Shown piece by piece: positions 45,724-57,012 of a stretch of DNA of 64,000 nucleotides. Origin of the DNA: Zygnema cylindricum. Its lineage: Eukaryota; Streptophyta; Zygnematophyceae; Zygnematales; Zygnemataceae. The stretch is taken from assembly GCA_037447655.1 (NCBI GenBank), contig JBBHKE010000768.1, forward strand, positions 1-64,000, read 5' to 3'. The first letter of the stretch is position 1, and the number at the start of each line of letters is the position of its first letter. The notes beneath the pieces were generated by a model. It was not told where the DNA came from, made no database searches, and saw only the letters and a program-made list of their open reading frames with translations. The translations under genes and the position numbers were made by a program.

Positions 45724-46418
45724 ACCACAAGTGCAAATTTACACAAAAATGTGCAAACAGATCTGAAAGAAACTCTCAGTCAAAGATATCAAAATGCTAA
45801 TGCATAATTTGATACAACAAATTCCTAACTTCTGAAATGGTTAAGTCCTACTCTTATACCTAAAAGATCTAACCTTTTGAAAACTAATAGCCACTGACTA
45901 TCCTAACAAAAAGAAGAAGGCATACTAGCCATGCATCCATAATATCTACTTGAGCTAAAGAGGATATATGAATATGTCAAGGTATGTCATAAAGAATGAA
46001 TCTGAACTGAGTCCTTAATAAAAAAAAACACGCCTATGTACACAACAGGGATATGTTACGTCACATTATAATATACAAAGAACGTTGGATAATCATAGAT
46101 GTGGTTCCGATTAACCAGCGTCAGTCGGTAGCAAATCTCTGCCGTCCATCTTTCAAAAGTTTCATCCTAGATGAAACTTTGTGTGACACTTCGGTCTTCC
46201 AATGAATCTAAGTCGTAGAATCGAGTCTTGCGGAGTGTCTCATCTCAGTTTGCCGACGTGTATCTCGCTAATGTGATACATTGTGTACTCTTTCATTGTT
46301 CACTGTCACACTAATTCTGGTACATATTAAACCAAGCTTCCATAAAAAAAACTATGTACTCATAAGACACTTCCCTCACATAGGAGGCTTAGTGAGGACT
46401 AAAGCTTTCCAAACAAAA
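45724..46418 (-). repeat. 3' LTR of Copia element A, truncated
   Basis: Follows the minus-strand polypurine tract CTTTAGGGGAG and starts near TTTTGTTTGGAAAGC. It shares CAAACAGATCTG and AAGGTATGTCA-type blocks with the D LTRs. It is cut at 45724 by the Gypsy LTR. Confidence 0.68.
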
Positions 46419-46656
46419 CTCCCCTAAAGCTTTAGACTCTACTAGCCACTAAGACCACATTCCTCTCTACAAGATTTTCATTTGTTGTAAGCAAGGGTTT
46501 TGTCATCATATCTGCCAGCATTTCCTCATCGAATAAGTAGCTAAACTTCAGAATTCTAGCCATCATCTTTTTTCTCAAAAAATGTAATTTAATATCAATA
46601 TGCTTACTTTTGAAGTGATGACTTAGATTAGAAGCAATAGCAATAGTAGTTTGACT
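46419..46656 (-). pseudogene. Copia A RNase H, 3' end (split by element B)
   Basis: The minus strand reads TIAIASNLSHHFKSKHIDIK, FLRKKMMARILKFSYL and ADMMTKPL, the end of Copia RNase H, then a stop and polypurine tract. The missing upstream part resumes beyond 58343 at WCDN, showing that B inserted into this codon region. Confidence 0.87.
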
Positions 46657-46678
46657 TGTTGTCTTTTTGGAAAGCTTT

Positions 46679-46940
46679 CAGTCTCAGAGCAGCGCAGCTT
46701 CTATACAGACAAAGCAGCGCAGCTGCTATACAGACAGAGCAGCCCAGCTGATATACACCAAAGCAGCTGCTATACAGCAGAGCAACTGCTATACAGCAGT
46801 GCAGCTGCTATACATCAGAGCAGCTGCTATACAGCAGAGCAGCTGCTATACAGCACAGCAGCTGCTATACAGCAGAGCAGCTGCTATACAGCAGAGCAGC
46901 GCTGCAGCAGAGTAGCGCAGCAGCGAAGCTGCAACACAGA
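46679..46940. repeat. Minisatellite of about 18-24 bp in B 5' LTR
   Basis: About twelve units of the type GAGCAGCTGCTATACAGCA, some with an extra GCGCAG. The 3' LTR (51831-51960) has only about half as many, so copy number changed after insertion or during reverse transcription. Open frames across it are repeat artefacts. Confidence 0.88.
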
Positions 46941-47066
46941 CAGGATAATGCAACCACGATTACATTTGATATGGTCCGTACGGACAACGCAGCGTCTGAT
47001 ATTCTTAATATGATTCTCTACAAGATAAAACAACTGCGATAGATACGATTCTAGTCAACGTAGTGG

Positions 47067-47155
47067 GTAGCTCAGTGGTATCTTAGTGGGTAAATCAATG
47101 GTAGCTTAGTGATACCTCAGTCGTAGCTTAGTGATAGCTCAGTGGTAGCTTGGTG
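47067..47155 (+). repeat. 11-bp tandem array resembling tRNA A-box
   Basis: Eight near-perfect head-to-tail copies of GTAGCTYAGTG. The word TAGCTCAGTGG equals the usual tRNA D-arm/A-box sequence. Homologous arrays lie at 27170-27232 and 52091-52152. No B-box follows, so pol III activity is unproven. Confidence 0.82.
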
Positions 47156-47458
47156 GTTTGACGTACCTCTGAAGAACACTAGTTTTGCCAGTTCAACACA
47201 AGTATAAGACTTAGGACTCACAACATATTATGTATCCAGACTTCCAAGTAGTAAAACTGTAGACAGTTTTTGGGAAACGTCTGAGTTTTATATCTTGAGT
47301 GTTGTTTGGTCAATTGTGCTATAACTTTGGGAGTTATCATTGTTTATGCTACTCTATATTATGATAGAGTTTTGTGAGGATTGGATGCTTGTATAAGAAT
47401 TGGTGAGCACTTAAGAGCAGATGTTTGGTAGGATTTTTGATAGCTTCTGAGAGTGTAT

Positions 47459-48330
47459 CATGTCTACTTCTACTACTACTGTTGTTCCTCCACCTGCACT
47501 GGTGGTTCCAAAACAACAGGTTATGGGCCTGTCATCAAGAATTCTTATCTTTTCGGGGGATAAGTATGTTTAGTGGGCGGATATGGTGGAGACACATTTT
47601 GAGAATGTGAATCATTTGGATATATTGGATGGTTCGCTGGATGAATCTGATCCATCATGGTCTAGGAAAAATACGCAAGCTCGTTCTATTCTGAAATTTT
47701 GTATATCCCAGGACTTAGCTATGTCTCGGATAAAAATGAAAAAAACAATTGATATATGGAAATCCCTTAAAAGTGATTATGAAAAAGCTAATGTACAGGA
47801 AGAGCTTCTATTAGTTGGTAAAATTTGGGACTATAAGTACACTGGCGGTACAATGGCTTAATATTCTAACAAATTTCGTATCCTTGTAGATGCACATGCT
47901 TGTGCAGGTGGGGTGTTTCCTCCTTTTCAACAGGCAGCATTGCTCATGAGGGGTCTCCCTCGTAGAAAGAAAGGAGCATCTGACATGCTCATACAAAAAG
48001 ATAAAGCTAGCTGGACTTTACAGTTAACCATCAATATTTTACTAGAAGAGGAAGCTACATCTAATATTCTCAATGTTGAGCAAGTAGAGGCTTTTAATTC
48101 AGACTTTGTGAGAAAAGGACAGTTTAATCAGCAAAGGAATCAGTTTAATCAGTTCAGACAGTTTAATCACGGTGGAAATAGATGATCCAACAATGCATGC
48201 TTTTATTGTAGTGAGAGAGGTTATGGATACAAATTTTGTCCTAAGCTTAAAAAAGCTAACGATACATGTTTATACAGGCCGGGATGGCAACAAAGCCTGT
48301 TTTACAAAAGCTTCACGAGGCATACACATC
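47459..48330 (+). pseudogene. Copia gag of element B
   Basis: Starts in the LTR with MSTSTTTVVPPPA, crosses the PBS as QQVMGLSSRILIFSGDKY, hits a stop, and continues WADMVETHFENVNHLDILDG, ARSILKFCISQDLAMSRIKM and the UBN2-like region. A second stop at 47860 and frameshifts follow. The zinc knuckle near 48200 reads CFYCSERGYGYKFC, with the expected His replaced by Tyr. Confidence 0.87.
47519..47531 (+). promoter_or_regulatory. Primer binding site of element B
   Basis: GGTTATGGGCCTG directly after the LTR CA. It complements the anticodon-arm region of initiator tRNA-Met (UGGGCCCAUAACC), the half-tRNA primer used by Drosophila copia, and simultaneously encodes gag V-M-G. Confidence 0.72.
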
Positions 48331-50125
48331 CTGAAAATGCACTATTTTTGACTTCTTTGTCTCTCCAAGATGAGACATTAACGATTTCTACAGAGGACGA
48401 TACGGATCTATTCGCTATGGCGGCTACAATGGAGGGCGCGAAGGACCCTGGATGGATAATGGATACAGGAGCATCAGCCCACATGTGTTGGAACAAGGCC
48501 ATCTTCACAAATCTGAAAGCAACGCAGGAGAAAAATATTTATTATGCTTGTGGAATGAGTGTCCATACTCGTGCTGTGGGTGATGTGTCCTAACTAATTG
48601 ATGTAGAGGAAAAAGCAATTGAAAGGACTCTTCACAATGTCTTATTTGTGGCTGACTTTAAGAAAAATCTGTTTTCTACGTCCTTGGTAAAGAGTAAAGG
48701 TTTTGAGGTTAATTTGAAAAATGTTACGCAGGTTGTTAGCAAAAATGGCAAGGTTGCGGTTACAGGTACTAGAGATAGGAGCAAGATGTACCGCATGGAT
48801 ATGGCTAATACCAAGGAGAGTGATTGACTGTACTCCAGTGTTTTGCACTCAGATGAGTTGTTGCATAAAAGATTAGGCCATGTAAACTATGATAGTTTGA
48901 GGAAATTGGTCCTTGCTGGAAAAAAAGAGGGTTTATCAATCACAAATGGGCCGGTCAAAAAATGTGATGGTTGCCCTTTAGGCAAAATCCACAGATTAAC
49001 ATTTCCTAAAGAGTCTGAGCATCGGTCAACGATACTTTTACAACAAATTCATTCAGATGCTTTTGGTCCTGCGAAGGTTCTATCTGCCGGGGGAAGAAAT
49101 ATATGGTCACCTTCACAGATGATTTCTCCAGGTTTACAAAAGTTTACTTTATGAAGGAGAAGAGTGAAGTGTTTGGTCACTTCAAACACTATAAAGCATG
49201 GGCTGAAAAACTTCATAATTCACATACTTTGCAGCTCAGATCGAACAATGGTGGTGAATATACGTTGAAAGAATTTGTAACCTTTTTACTCGAGGAAGGC
49301 ATTAGTCACCCTTTGACTGTTCCATATTCAGCGGAACAAAATGGGGTGTCGGAAAGATTGAATAGGACTCTCACGGAAAGCTCTAGGTCTATGCTCGCAA
49401 ATAAAAATGTGGATCCGAAATTCTGGGCTGAGGCTCTAAATTGTGCAGTTTATATTAGAAATAGGATAGGATCAAGATCGGTTGAAACTACTCCTTACGA
49501 GATCTGGACAGGTAGCAAACCAGATGTTAGCCATTTCAAGGTCTTTGGTAGTCAATGCTTCATTTTGGATACGTCTACAGATAGATGGAAAATGGAACCG
49601 AAAGGATTACCGGGTATTCTGTTAGGATATGATGATCACTCAAAAGGTTATAGAGTCTTTGTGTTTGAAATGCATAAAATATTTGTAGCTAGAAACAACA
49701 TTGTTAAAGATGAACTAGACTCCATAGATTTATTTCAAATGGCAGAGCAGCAAAAGCAACAAAAAGTACACGAGTATGTCACCTTAGATTGCTTGCAGGA
49801 CATTGTTCCGCAGATTCCACAAACTCCGGTTATTACTCCGGAGTCAGACTCTCTCCAAGTTCCTCACCAACTTCGGGTCCAGACTGACCAACAGCAGTCA
49901 ATACACACGGATCGCAACCAGCGCAATCAAAAACACACGGATCGCAACCAGCGCAATCAGCGCAATGCGCGGCATCCGACGATCTCAGCCTCAGAATTTT
50001 CCGAGGGGAAGAAGATCAAGCAGCCGCCTGCAAGCAAGCTCTCACTTTGCCTACTCGGCAGTCTTAGGGGAGCCCTTGACCATCCACGAGGCCTTCTCAT
50101 CACCAGAGCGGAATCACTGGATTGA
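48331..50125 (+). pseudogene. Copia protease and integrase of element B
   Basis: Protease motif WIMDTGASAHMCW near 48455, then stops at 48591 and 48826. Pre-integrase zinc region LLHKRLGHVNYDSLRKL with KKCDGCPLGKIHR. Integrase core: FTDDFSRFTKVYFMKEKSEV, RSNNGGEYTLKEF, YSAEQNGVSERLNRTL, KFWAEALN. The tail contains a tandem HTDRNQRNQ repeat (49897-49970). One frame of 340 codons is open from 49103 to 50125. Confidence 0.92.
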
Positions 50126-51639
50126 GGCGGCAAACGACGAAATGAAGTCGATCATGGAGGCTCAAACATGAGGCTTGTGGACCTTCCTCCAGACCGAAAA
50201 GCGATCGGCAGCAAATGGGTATTCAAGGTGAAGTTAAATCGCGATAACACCATTGAACGCTATAAGGCCAGACTTGTGGCGAAGGGGTACAATCAAAAGG
50301 AAGGAATCGATTTTGAAGAAACATTTTCTCCGGTTGTAAGATTTCCAACAGTTAGGATTTTGCTGTCCCTAGTTACGATAGAAGATATGGAAATTCATCA
50401 GATGGATGTAAAAACGACCTTTTTGCATGGAGAACTAGAAGAGACCATTTACATGCAGCGGCGTGAAAAGTATGTGGAACCAGGAAAAGAGCACTTAGTA
50501 TGCAAGTTGCTAAAATCTTTGTACGGCCTAAAACAGGCCTCTAGACAGTGGAATATAATGCTTGATGAATTCTTGACTAGTCTAAGATTTCAAAGGATAA
50601 GTTCAGATCACTCTGTCTACGTTCTAAAGGGTGAAAATGGGACAGGGTATATAGCAATATATGTAGATGATTTGTAATTAATTAGCAAATCAATGGCTGA
50701 AATTAACAAAATCAAAACTGCTGTAAACTCACGGTTCGAGATGAAAGACCTCGGTGAGGCAAAATATATTTTGGGTATCCAGGTAGAGAGGGACAGAAAT
50801 AAGAAAATAATAAAATCGACTCAAAAGAGGCTATTGGAAACATGTTAGATGAGCACGGAATGCGGGGGGCAAAAAGATGTTTAACTCCAATGGAGTTTGG
50901 ACAAAGTTAGAGGGAGAAGAGACAGAACCAAGTGTCATTAATAGCGAGTATTTTGAGTCAGGGGAGAATGATCCTATAATACCTTATAGACAGATAATGG
51001 GAAGCTTAATATATTTCATGAATTGTACCCGTCCTAACATTGCTGCAGCAGTCGGGGTACTGAGCAGGAGTCTAGAAAATCCGAGAAAATCTGATCTTGA
51101 TGCAGCAAGGAGAGTCTTAAGATATTAGGCAAGAACTAAAGATATTAAACTCACTCTAGGCGGAGGAGAAGTTAAGTTGCAAACATGGAGTGATGCAAGC
51201 TATGGTGACATGCCAAGCTAGAAATCCACCACGGGATTCGTTCTACAAATTGGGAACGGTACTTGCTGCTGGAGCAGCAAACTTCAAAAGGTTACAGCAC
51301 AATCGACAATGGAGTCAAAATATATGGTAGCAAGCTCGGCCCTCAAAGAACTCTTAAGGCTAAAACTCCATGTTACAAGAACTAGGATACATGCAAGTTG
51401 GTCCACAAGTGATGTGGTGTGATAACCAGGCTGTCATTGCCATTGCTTCTAACCCGAGTCATCACTTCAAAAGCAAACACATGGATGTACGATTACACTT
51501 TGTAAGAGAAAAAGTGTTCTCTAGAGTGATTAAATTATGTTATTTGCTAGATGCAAAAATGATTGCTGATATGCTCACTGACACTTTTCCTGCTCCTAAG
51601 CTGAAGTATTGTAGGGACGCAATGGGATTAAGTGAATAG
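50126..51639 (+). pseudogene. Copia reverse transcriptase and RNase H of element B
   Basis: RT opens at 50168 with MRLVDLPPDRKAIGSKWVFK, YKARLVAKGYNQKEGIDFEE, MDVKTTFLHGELEE, LYGLKQASRQWN and IAIYVDDL, then a TAA immediately after the catalytic YVDD. Connection GEAKYILGIQVERDRN follows, and RNase H ends with MWCDNQAVIAIASNPSHHFK and a stop at 51639. Stops near 50676, 50848 and 51128 inactivate it. Confidence 0.92.
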
Positions 51640-51789
51640 TTGAATTGATGCATTGCTATATTGCCACTCTGCGATAAATTCACCATTTAGATGTAGTGAG
51701 ACTGGGTGACTTGCTAATTGCTATACTGCGATGCTGCGATGTTGTGCTAGTTTATCACTGCAGCTGCGACGGTAAACTGAGTCTAAAGC

Positions 51790-51799
51790 TTTAGGGGAG
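51790..51799 (+). other. Polypurine tract of element B
   Basis: TTTAGGGGAG directly before the 3' LTR TGTTG. Same arrangement at the LTR starts near 23557, 32556 (inverse), 46418 (inverse) and 61280 (inverse). Confidence 0.75.
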
Positions 51800-52152
51800 T
51801 GTTGTCTTTTTGGAAATTTTTCAGTCTTAGAGCAGCGCAACTGCTATACAGACAAAGCAGCGCAGCTGCTATACAGCAGAGCAACTGTTATACTGTAGAG
51901 CAACTGCTATACAACAGAGCAGCTACTATACAGTAGAGCACCGCAGCAGCGAAGCTGCAACACAGACGAATAATGCAACCACGATTACATTTGATATGGT
52001 CCGTACGGACAACGCAGCGTCTGATATTCTTAATGTGATTCTGTATAGGATACAACAACTGCGATAGATACGATTCTTGTCAACGTAGTGGGTAGCTCAG
52101 TGGTAACTTAGTGGGTAACTCAGTGGTAGCTTAGTGATAGCTCTGTGGTAGC
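51800..52152 (+). repeat. 3' LTR of element B, left part
   Basis: Matches 46657-47100, including a shortened minisatellite and part of the 11-bp array. Ends in GTAGC (52148-52152), the target duplicated by element C. Confidence 0.9.
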
Positions 52153-53211
52153 TATAGAAATTAATGGTACATTTTTAGTATTTTCTAGGTCTAAATAGAA
52201 TATAGAAAGAAGCCGAGGCAGTCTACCTCTAACTTCTCTCTCCAAACTCTCAAACTTGTCGCAGTCACTGAGAAATTGGAGAGGGAGCTAAAGCCATGGC
52301 TACCTAGGCAATCCAGAGGTTTACGGGAAATTTATATAAGTTAAAGGGTTTATTTTATCTAAAATATATATGCCGGCTGCAGGATTTGATCCTTGTACCT
52401 ACCGGCCGGCAGACATCAGATAGCCGGTAGCCTTAGCCGTTAAGTCTAGGACTAGTGTTACGTAGTATATAGTTTGATATTTATTTAAACGAATATGTGT
52501 AGGATTAATCATTTTACTGTAATTTATTACGGGATACATAGATCCGGTAATGTGTAAAGTACGGATTACGATACGGACAGAAAATCAATACCGCGCATTT
52601 ATTTCTTAATTGAAACGAATGTCACACAAGTATTTATTACGGCTACGATTAAATCTTGATTTAATCGGACGGCCGGAATTAGCGCCGAGATCGCGGAAGA
52701 AGATTTCGGCGGTTTGTGGCCATCGCCACATCGGATGACACGTGGCAAAAAAACATTGGATTGTGGAATCTCCGGAGATTATTGCACCGAATCAGGATAT
52801 GACATGTGTCGACATTTAGGCCATGTCGTACAATGTCCGTACCTAAAGTCCAACGGTAGCTGTACTTTTGCGTACGGAAATGTATTCTGATTGGTTCCGT
52901 ACATCAGTAGATAGAGTCTGTGAGAGAGATAGGACTTAGAAAAACTAGAAGATAGGACCCTCTCTCCCAGAGAGCTTCTGTACAAAAGGTCAACTTTGAC
53001 CCTCCATAACTTACTGTTCAGGGGAGGAAATTCAGAGATTCTTTTTGCTATCGACTCAAGGGAGTCTTGCCTTCACAAAGGTGCAGGTGGTCGCGGTTTT
53101 TGTCTCCCAGGGTGGCAGTTTTTTTTGCTAAAACAAAAAGGGGTCAAGATTATCCTAGAGGCTTCTTGGAAGCTATCTACTCTGAGGACTTATAGAGGTC
53201 TCAGAGTTTCA
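52153..53211 (+). repeat. 5' LTR of element C
   Basis: 1059 bp ending GAGTTTCA, directly followed by the PBS. Contains an antisense tRNA-like block near 52371-52450, several CCGTAC words, and a CTCTCTCCCAGAGAGC hairpin shared with the related LTRs. Confidence 0.87.
52371..52450 (-). repeat. tRNA-like block in C 5' LTR
   Basis: On the minus strand a GGATCAAATCC B-box-like word sits near the end of a region with ACCGGCTATCTGATGTCTGC stem-loop potential and a TAACGGCTAAGGC D-arm-like start; terminal GCCGGC motifs can pair. The 3' LTR has the same block at 57091-57170. A fossil tRNA or SINE captured in the LTR is likely. Confidence 0.45.
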
Positions 53212-53226
53212 GGTTATGGGCCCACC
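53212..53226 (+). promoter_or_regulatory. Primer binding site of element C
   Basis: GGTTATGGGCCCACC, a 15-base perfect complement of the plant-type initiator tRNA-Met segment GGUGGGCCCAUAACC as I recall it. It also encodes gag VMGPP. Confidence 0.78.
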
Positions 53227-54320
53227 CTCTAGGGTACCAATCTTTAATGGAACTGGCTTCATATACTAGGAAAGTATGATGATAGGAGCTCTATGCGAAA
53301 AAAGGTTTTGGGGGATAGTAAGTGGACGGTTGGGGCGTCCATCAAGTATTGGAATTCCTCCAGGGTTTAGAGGATCCAGATTCACCAGGAAAGAGGATCC
53401 ACATTTAACGGAGGAAACAAAAGAAGGAGAGGTGGTGGAGAAAGGAAAGGAGAAGGAGACGACCACACCAATAGCAACTGGTTCGACATTCATGTCACCT
53501 ATTCCGAGGAACGAGGAGAATGATACTGAAACCTGGGACTTCAACAATATGGCGGCATAGCACTTCATCCTCCGCCATCTCACTCAAGGACTTGCATGTC
53601 CTCATTTGCAGGTAGAAAGGGCATCCGATCTTTGGATGGCTCTCATAGAGATGTACCGAAGTGGTATGATTCAGCAACAACAGTTGGCTGATCAGAAAGT
53701 TAAGGAGTATGTATACAAAGGGGGAACATGTTGGATTTTTGCAATGAGCTTGCTACACTCTTCATGGAGCTAGAGAGTGCGAGAAAAGATTTTAGTGAAA
53801 AAGAAAAGGTTAACTGTTTACTGATGAAGTTACCTGATGAGTTCGTGAACATAGTTTACCGTGTGCAGGACTTGCCTGACTCAAGGTGGATATGGAACTC
53901 ACTGGTAGGGATGATTCTCGTTCGAGAGAATACAATTGAGATCCGAAGGGGAGGAAAGAGTGGCCAAGCCTTGGCAACAGCGACTGATTGGAGGAACAAG
54001 GATTCCCGAAAACCGGTCGGAAACTATGGGGGTAGGGAGCAAAAAAAACAGGCCGTCGAGTTCGAACCAAGGGCTCCCAAAGGTTTATGTCATTTTTGTA
54101 AGAAACCGGGGCACTATATGGCAGAGTGCACTAAGCTAACCGAGCTTCAGCTAAAGGAGGGGCAGACCAGTGGTACCCCGAGAGGAAAGAAAAAGGCCCT
54201 TGTCACACAGGTACTTGAGGCGGAATCCGAGGACGAGGATGATGAGCTCCTTTTGGATGAGGAGTTGGAGGCGAAAAATGAGGTCAAAATTCCACGAAGG
54301 CAGAAATGTGCTTACGGTGG
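53212..54320 (+). pseudogene. Copia gag of element C
   Basis: Begins VMGPPSRVPIFNGTGFIY, then a stop. Continues RHLTRGLACPHLQVERASDL-like (broken), then an open frame from 53728 with LDFCNELATLFMELESARKD, MKLPDEFVNIVYRVQDLPDS, the zinc knuckle CHFCKKPGHYMAEC and an acidic ESEDEDDELLLDEELE tail. The C-x2-C-x4-H-x4-C knuckle is intact. Confidence 0.9.
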
Positions 54321-55860
54321 ATTGAAAGGTGAAGCAAGTTGGATTGTAGATTCAGGTGCCTCCATGCACATGTGTAAGGATAGGCACCTGTTCACTAAGA
54401 TAAGAAAGATTCCCACCGTAGAGATAGAGTACGGGGATGGGAGGATAGTCACCACTACTCTTGTAGGATCGGTAGATCTGAAAGTGTTAGTAGAAGGAAA
54501 GACATCCATATTAACATTCTCCAATGTATTGTTTATTCCGGAGCTGAAAAAAATCTTATCTCTACATCAGTATTAGATGATAAGGGTTTTTTCACTAGCA
54601 CTAGGGAAGGAGTCTTTATTGCTAGTTTTGAGGAGGATGTCTATTTCATTGCTGAGAAAGGTAGCCATGGGATGTTTAGGCTGATTTTAAGTAATGAAAC
54701 GAAGAAACTTTATTATGCTGGTGTTCATGATATTATGATGTGGCATAAGAGGCTTGGGCATGTGAATCTAGATAAGTTAAGAGAGATGAAAAAGACGGGA
54801 GTGGTGGAAGGGATTCAGTTCAGTGAGAGTGATGATATAAGTGATTGTAGTGGATGTGCTCAAGGTAAAGCACAAAGATTTCCCTTTCCTAAATCAGCCA
54901 CCTATAAGGGAGAAAAAATTCTAGATCTAGTATACACAGATGTTTGGGGACCGGCTAAAGTGCCCTCACCGGGGGGGAAGAGATTTATGATGACTATAAC
55001 TGATGATTGGTCTCGGTATTCCCGGGTGTATTTTTTGAAAAACAAGTCAGAAGCTCAGGATTGTTTTAGACAATATAAAGCGTGGAGCGAAAAACTCCAT
55101 GAAACTCCAATCAAGAGAGTAAGGAGTAACAATGGTGGAGAGTATACTTCTAACCAGTTTGAGGATTTTCTCAGGGAAGATGGGGTTAACCACCAAAAGA
55201 CAGTTCCAGAAAATCCGGAAACAGAATGGGGTAGCTGAAAGATTAAATAGAACACTAAGTGATAGTGCTAGAAGTATGTTGTCAGATAAAAAGATAGGAA
55301 AAAGGTTTTAGGCAAAAGCAATGAACTGTGCTAATTACCTCAAGAATAGAGTTCTTACTTCAGCTATAAAAGATCAAACACCTAATGAGAGATGGACAGG
55401 CCAAAAACCAGACATATCTCACTTAAAGGTTTTCGGCAGTCAAGTATTCAGTCTAGATACTGATCGGTCCAATTGGAAGCTAGATCCTAAAGGAAAACCG
55501 GGATACTTATTAGGATATGATGAGGATGTTAAAGGATATAGAGTTTATGATCTAAAAAGGGAAGATATAATCTTAGTAAAGCATCTAGTAGTTATAGATG
55601 AAGGAAAGTCTGTGGATCCCTTCAAATATACAAAGTCAGTAAAAATCAGATTTGAGTCAAAAAATTCCGATGACTTTGAGCTTCCTAACTATCCAGGTTT
55701 TAGAGAAGATGACATTCTTGCAGGTACAAATCAGACCGAAAAGGACTCGGCTGTGGAAACTCCTGTGACAACTCTTCTCGAAGCACAAGACGTGGTGGAA
55801 ATTGATTCGGAATCAACGGATAGGGGAGAAGCCGAGTTTGTTCGAAAGAATCCACGATAA
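54321..55860 (+). pseudogene. Copia protease and integrase of element C
   Basis: Same frame as gag: protease SWIVDSGASMHMCKD near 54339. After a frameshift, pre-integrase MMWHKRLGHVNLDKLREMKK with CSGCAQGKAQR, integrase core DLVYTDVWGPAKVPSPGGK, ITDDWSRYSRVYFLKNKSEA, RSNNGGEYTSNQFEDFLRED, then a frame break in the expected PENPEQNGVAERLNRTL region and a stop at 55308. The tail 55321-55860 has NYLKNRVLTS, VFGSQVFSLD and GYLLGYDEDVKGYRVYDL. Confidence 0.92.
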
Positions 55861-57012
55861 CCATCTATTCCGGCCTCAAATTTTGAGAGGGGGAGGAGAA
55901 TTAGCAAAAGACTGCAAGAAAAACAGGTTAATAACAAGGTAACTAAACTATCTCATCAAGATGAACCTCAAACTTATGGAGAGGCGATGACTTGTCCAGA
56001 AAGAAACCAGTGGAAGACAACCATCAATGAGGAGATGGCTTTAATCATGGCAGCTGATACTTAGGAGCTGGTGGATTGTCCACCTAACCGAAAACCAATC
56101 GGTTGTAAGTCGGTTTTCAAATTAAAATGGAACCCAAATAACACAATCGAGCGCTACAATGCCAGATTAGTGGCAAAGGGATTTACACAAAAGAAAGGAA
56201 TTGACTACGAGGAAACCTTTGCCCCGGTGGTCAGATTTCCCTCCGTCCGCATACTTCTTAGTTTAGCAGCGGCGGAAGACATAGAAGTGCATCACATGGA
56301 CATCAAGACAGCCTTTTTGCATGAAGAATTGGAAGAGGAGATCTTCATGCGACAACCCGAAGGTTTTGTGGAGGAAGGAGAGGAGAGTAAGGTATGCCGG
56401 CTGATTAAATCTCTTTATGGTTTAAAACAGGCGCCTCGACAATGGAATAAGAAGCTTGATGAGTTTCTTACCAATCTGGGATATATTTGGATCAGCTCAG
56501 ATCACTCAATCTATGTTTTCGAAGATGGGGAAGGTTTTATATTTATTGCAATTAATGTTGATGATTTGCTTGTTTTAAGTAAATCAATGGAAAAAATTAA
56601 CAAACTGAAAACCGATCTTAAGGGGAGATTTGAAATAAAGGATATGGGAGAAGCAAAATATATTTTGGGAATTCAAGTAAAGAGAGACCGAAAAAGGAAA
56701 TTTATAAGACTGACTCAAAAGGAAGCAATAGGGAACATGCTTGAAAAATTTCAAATGGATAAAGCTAATAGTTGTACAACTCCAATGGAGTTGAAAAAGG
56801 GAAGTGAGGGGAGTGAGGAAGAAGGAGTCGTAGTCTTAGACGAGGAATTATCACCTGAAGAACAGAAGTTCATGCAGACTATTCCTTACAGGCAAGTAGT
56901 GGGAAGTCTAATCTATTTTATGAATTGTACCCGGCCGGATTTAGCTGCAGCTGTAGGAGTGCTGAGTAGAAGTCTAAATGCTCCCACTAAGAAGGATTGG
57001 GAGGCAGCTAGA
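55861..57012 (+). pseudogene. Copia reverse transcriptase of element C
   Basis: Largest open frame (56071-57027, 318 codons): NNTIERYNARLVAKGFTQKK, YEETFAPVVRFPSVRILLSL, MDIKTAFLHEELEEEIFMRQ, LYGLKQAPRQWNKKLDEF, then IAINVDDLLVLSKS, where the usual Tyr of YVDD is Asn. Continues GEAKYILGIQVKRDRKRKF and YRQVVGSLIYFMNCTRPDLA, and ends at WEAARA where LTR sequence takes over. RNase H is missing. Confidence 0.92.

Larger units (their letters stand above)
46657..47518 (+). repeat. 5' LTR of element B
   Basis: 862 bp. In order it contains a CAGCTG minisatellite, an 11-bp A-box-like array and, in its last ~60 bases, the gag start codon (ATGTCTACTTCTAC, from about 47459). It ends CA directly before the PBS. 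Confidence 0.9.

Noticed and set aside
46651-47013. Repetitive open frame (YTAEQLLYS repeats)
   Set aside because: It is a translation of the LTR minisatellite with no conserved start or family match.
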